In this document: positions 5,012 through 5,604 of the stretch, one piece after another
How the letters are laid out: every line of letters begins with the position of its first letter
Numbering within the stretch: position 1 is the first letter of the stretch
Source of the DNA: Spirochaetes bacterium RIFOXYC1_FULL_54_7
Lineage (GTDB): Bacteria; Spirochaetota; Spirochaetia; Treponematales; UBA12059
DNA: 5,604 nucleotides
Reading direction: 5' to 3'
Assembly: GCA_001830645.1 (NCBI GenBank)
Contig: MIBM01000321.1
Span: 188 to 5,791 of the forward strand
The notes under the pieces: model-generated
Told to the model about the DNA's origin: nothing
What the model saw: the letters and a program-made list of their open reading frames with translations, nothing else
Databases searched by the model: none
Translations under genes and position numbers: made by a program

Positions 5012-5604
5012 ATGGTAGCCGGAGACAGCTGTGAACTGACTATACAGCGCCTGGTTTCAGGCGGTGATGGGCTTGGTTTCCTTGATGGGCTGGCGGTATT
5101 CGTGCCCTTGTCCGCCCCGGGTGATGTCCTGTCAGTACGCATGCGCGAAGTACGCAGGGATTACGCCAAGGCGGAAATCCTGGAATTGATCGAGGCTTCA
5201 CCCCAGCGGGTGGTTCCGGCTTGCCCCTTGTACGGGGAGTGCGGCGGCTGCAACCTGATGCACATCTCGTACGAGGCCCAGGCTGCAGCCAGGCTGGACA
5301 TCTTCCTTGAGGCTTTCCGCAGGGCCGGAGTGTACCTGCCAGCTGAAGTCGGCATAGCAGTCTCCCAGCCTTTCGGCTACCGCAACCGAGCCCAGTTCCA
5401 CCATGGTTCCGATGGTACGGTAGGGTATGCCAGACGGAACTCGAATGCCATTATTCCCATCCGGGATTGTCCCATACTGGTGCAGTGCCTGCGTGAGTGG
5501 CTTGGCACGATGGAGCAGAACAGCCAGTCTCCTGGTTCTGCGGGTTTAGCTCGTTCGTCAAGTCCGGGCCTGGCAGACAATAATCGTTTTGTGGCTTTTG
5601 GTGC
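5012..5604 (+). CDS. 23S rRNA (uracil-5-)-methyltransferase, RlmD/RlmC/TrmA family, N-terminal part cut by window end
   Basis: The enzyme would use S-adenosylmethionine to make 5-methyluridine in rRNA. The 197 residues seen contain an N-terminal TRAM RNA-binding domain (about 1-62; LTIQRLVSGGDGLGFLDG, then FVPLSAPGDVL). They also contain the [4Fe-4S] ligand set of RumA/RlmD-like enzymes: C71, C77 and C80 in CPLYGECGGCNL plus C153 in RDCPIL. FGYRNRAQFH (121-130) matches the conserved YRN(K/R) region. The catalytic Rossmann domain with its nucleophilic Cys and SAM site lies beyond the window. The frame has no stop through base 5604. The ATG at 5012 is one base after the stop of the upstream gene, with GAAGGG (about 4998-5003) as ribosome site, which suggests translational coupling. 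RlmD versus RlmC/RlmCD specificity cannot be decided from this part. Confidence 0.93.
   Translation, partial: MVAGDSCELTIQRLVSGGDGLGFLDGLAVFVPLSAPGDVLSVRMREVRRDYAKAEILELIEASPQRVVPACPLYGECGGCNLMHISYEAQAAARLDIFLEAFRRAGVYLPAEVGIAVSQPFGYRNRAQFHHGSDGTVGYARRNSNAIIPIRDCPILVQCLREWLGTMEQNSQSPGSAGLARSSSPGLADNNRFVAFG

Overview
The window reads as ordinary chromosome from a bacterium, most likely a spirochaete of the Treponema/Spirochaeta type with moderately high GC. The best taxonomic hints are the single-domain response regulator, whose N-terminal extension (DGSPFRV before the VDDSMF motif) and IAKQLGQILTSEGF helix resemble spirochaete CheY-like proteins, and a large gene that matches no family I know. 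This assignment is from memory of those families and not from a search. No mobile element, CRISPR array, tRNA or rRNA is visible.

Layout. Bases 2-454 hold the C-terminal third of Ffh (SRP54), whose N-terminus lies outside the window. A promoter (469-498) and a structured leader precede rpmB (ribosomal protein L28, 597-788). A strong hairpin (817-841) separates rpmB from a convergent CheY-like response regulator on the minus strand (895-1332). A compact divergent promoter region (1403-1477) serves that regulator on the minus strand and, on the plus strand, a 30-residue, extremely basic protein (1551-1643). I identify the small protein as a bS22/AURKAIP1-COX24-type small ribosomal subunit protein. 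It uses a GTG start with a near-perfect Shine-Dalgarno and is followed at once by an intrinsic terminator (1682-1714).

The right half is plus-strand: a 636-residue protein of unknown function (1752-3662), a CNNM/CBS/CorC_HlyC membrane protein (3766-5010), and, one base later, the 5' part of an iron-sulfur 23S rRNA uracil-5-methyltransferase (5012 to the window end).

Taken together, much of the window concerns translation and protein export: Ffh, L28, the bS22-like protein and the rRNA methyltransferase. Among these sit an orphan response regulator, an ion-transport-type CBS protein and one uncharacterised gene. I see no multi-gene novel system. The items most worth a second look are the tiny ribosomal protein, the uncharacterised 636-residue protein with its apparently leaderless promoter, and the rpmB leader with mutually exclusive pairings ending in a U-tract.
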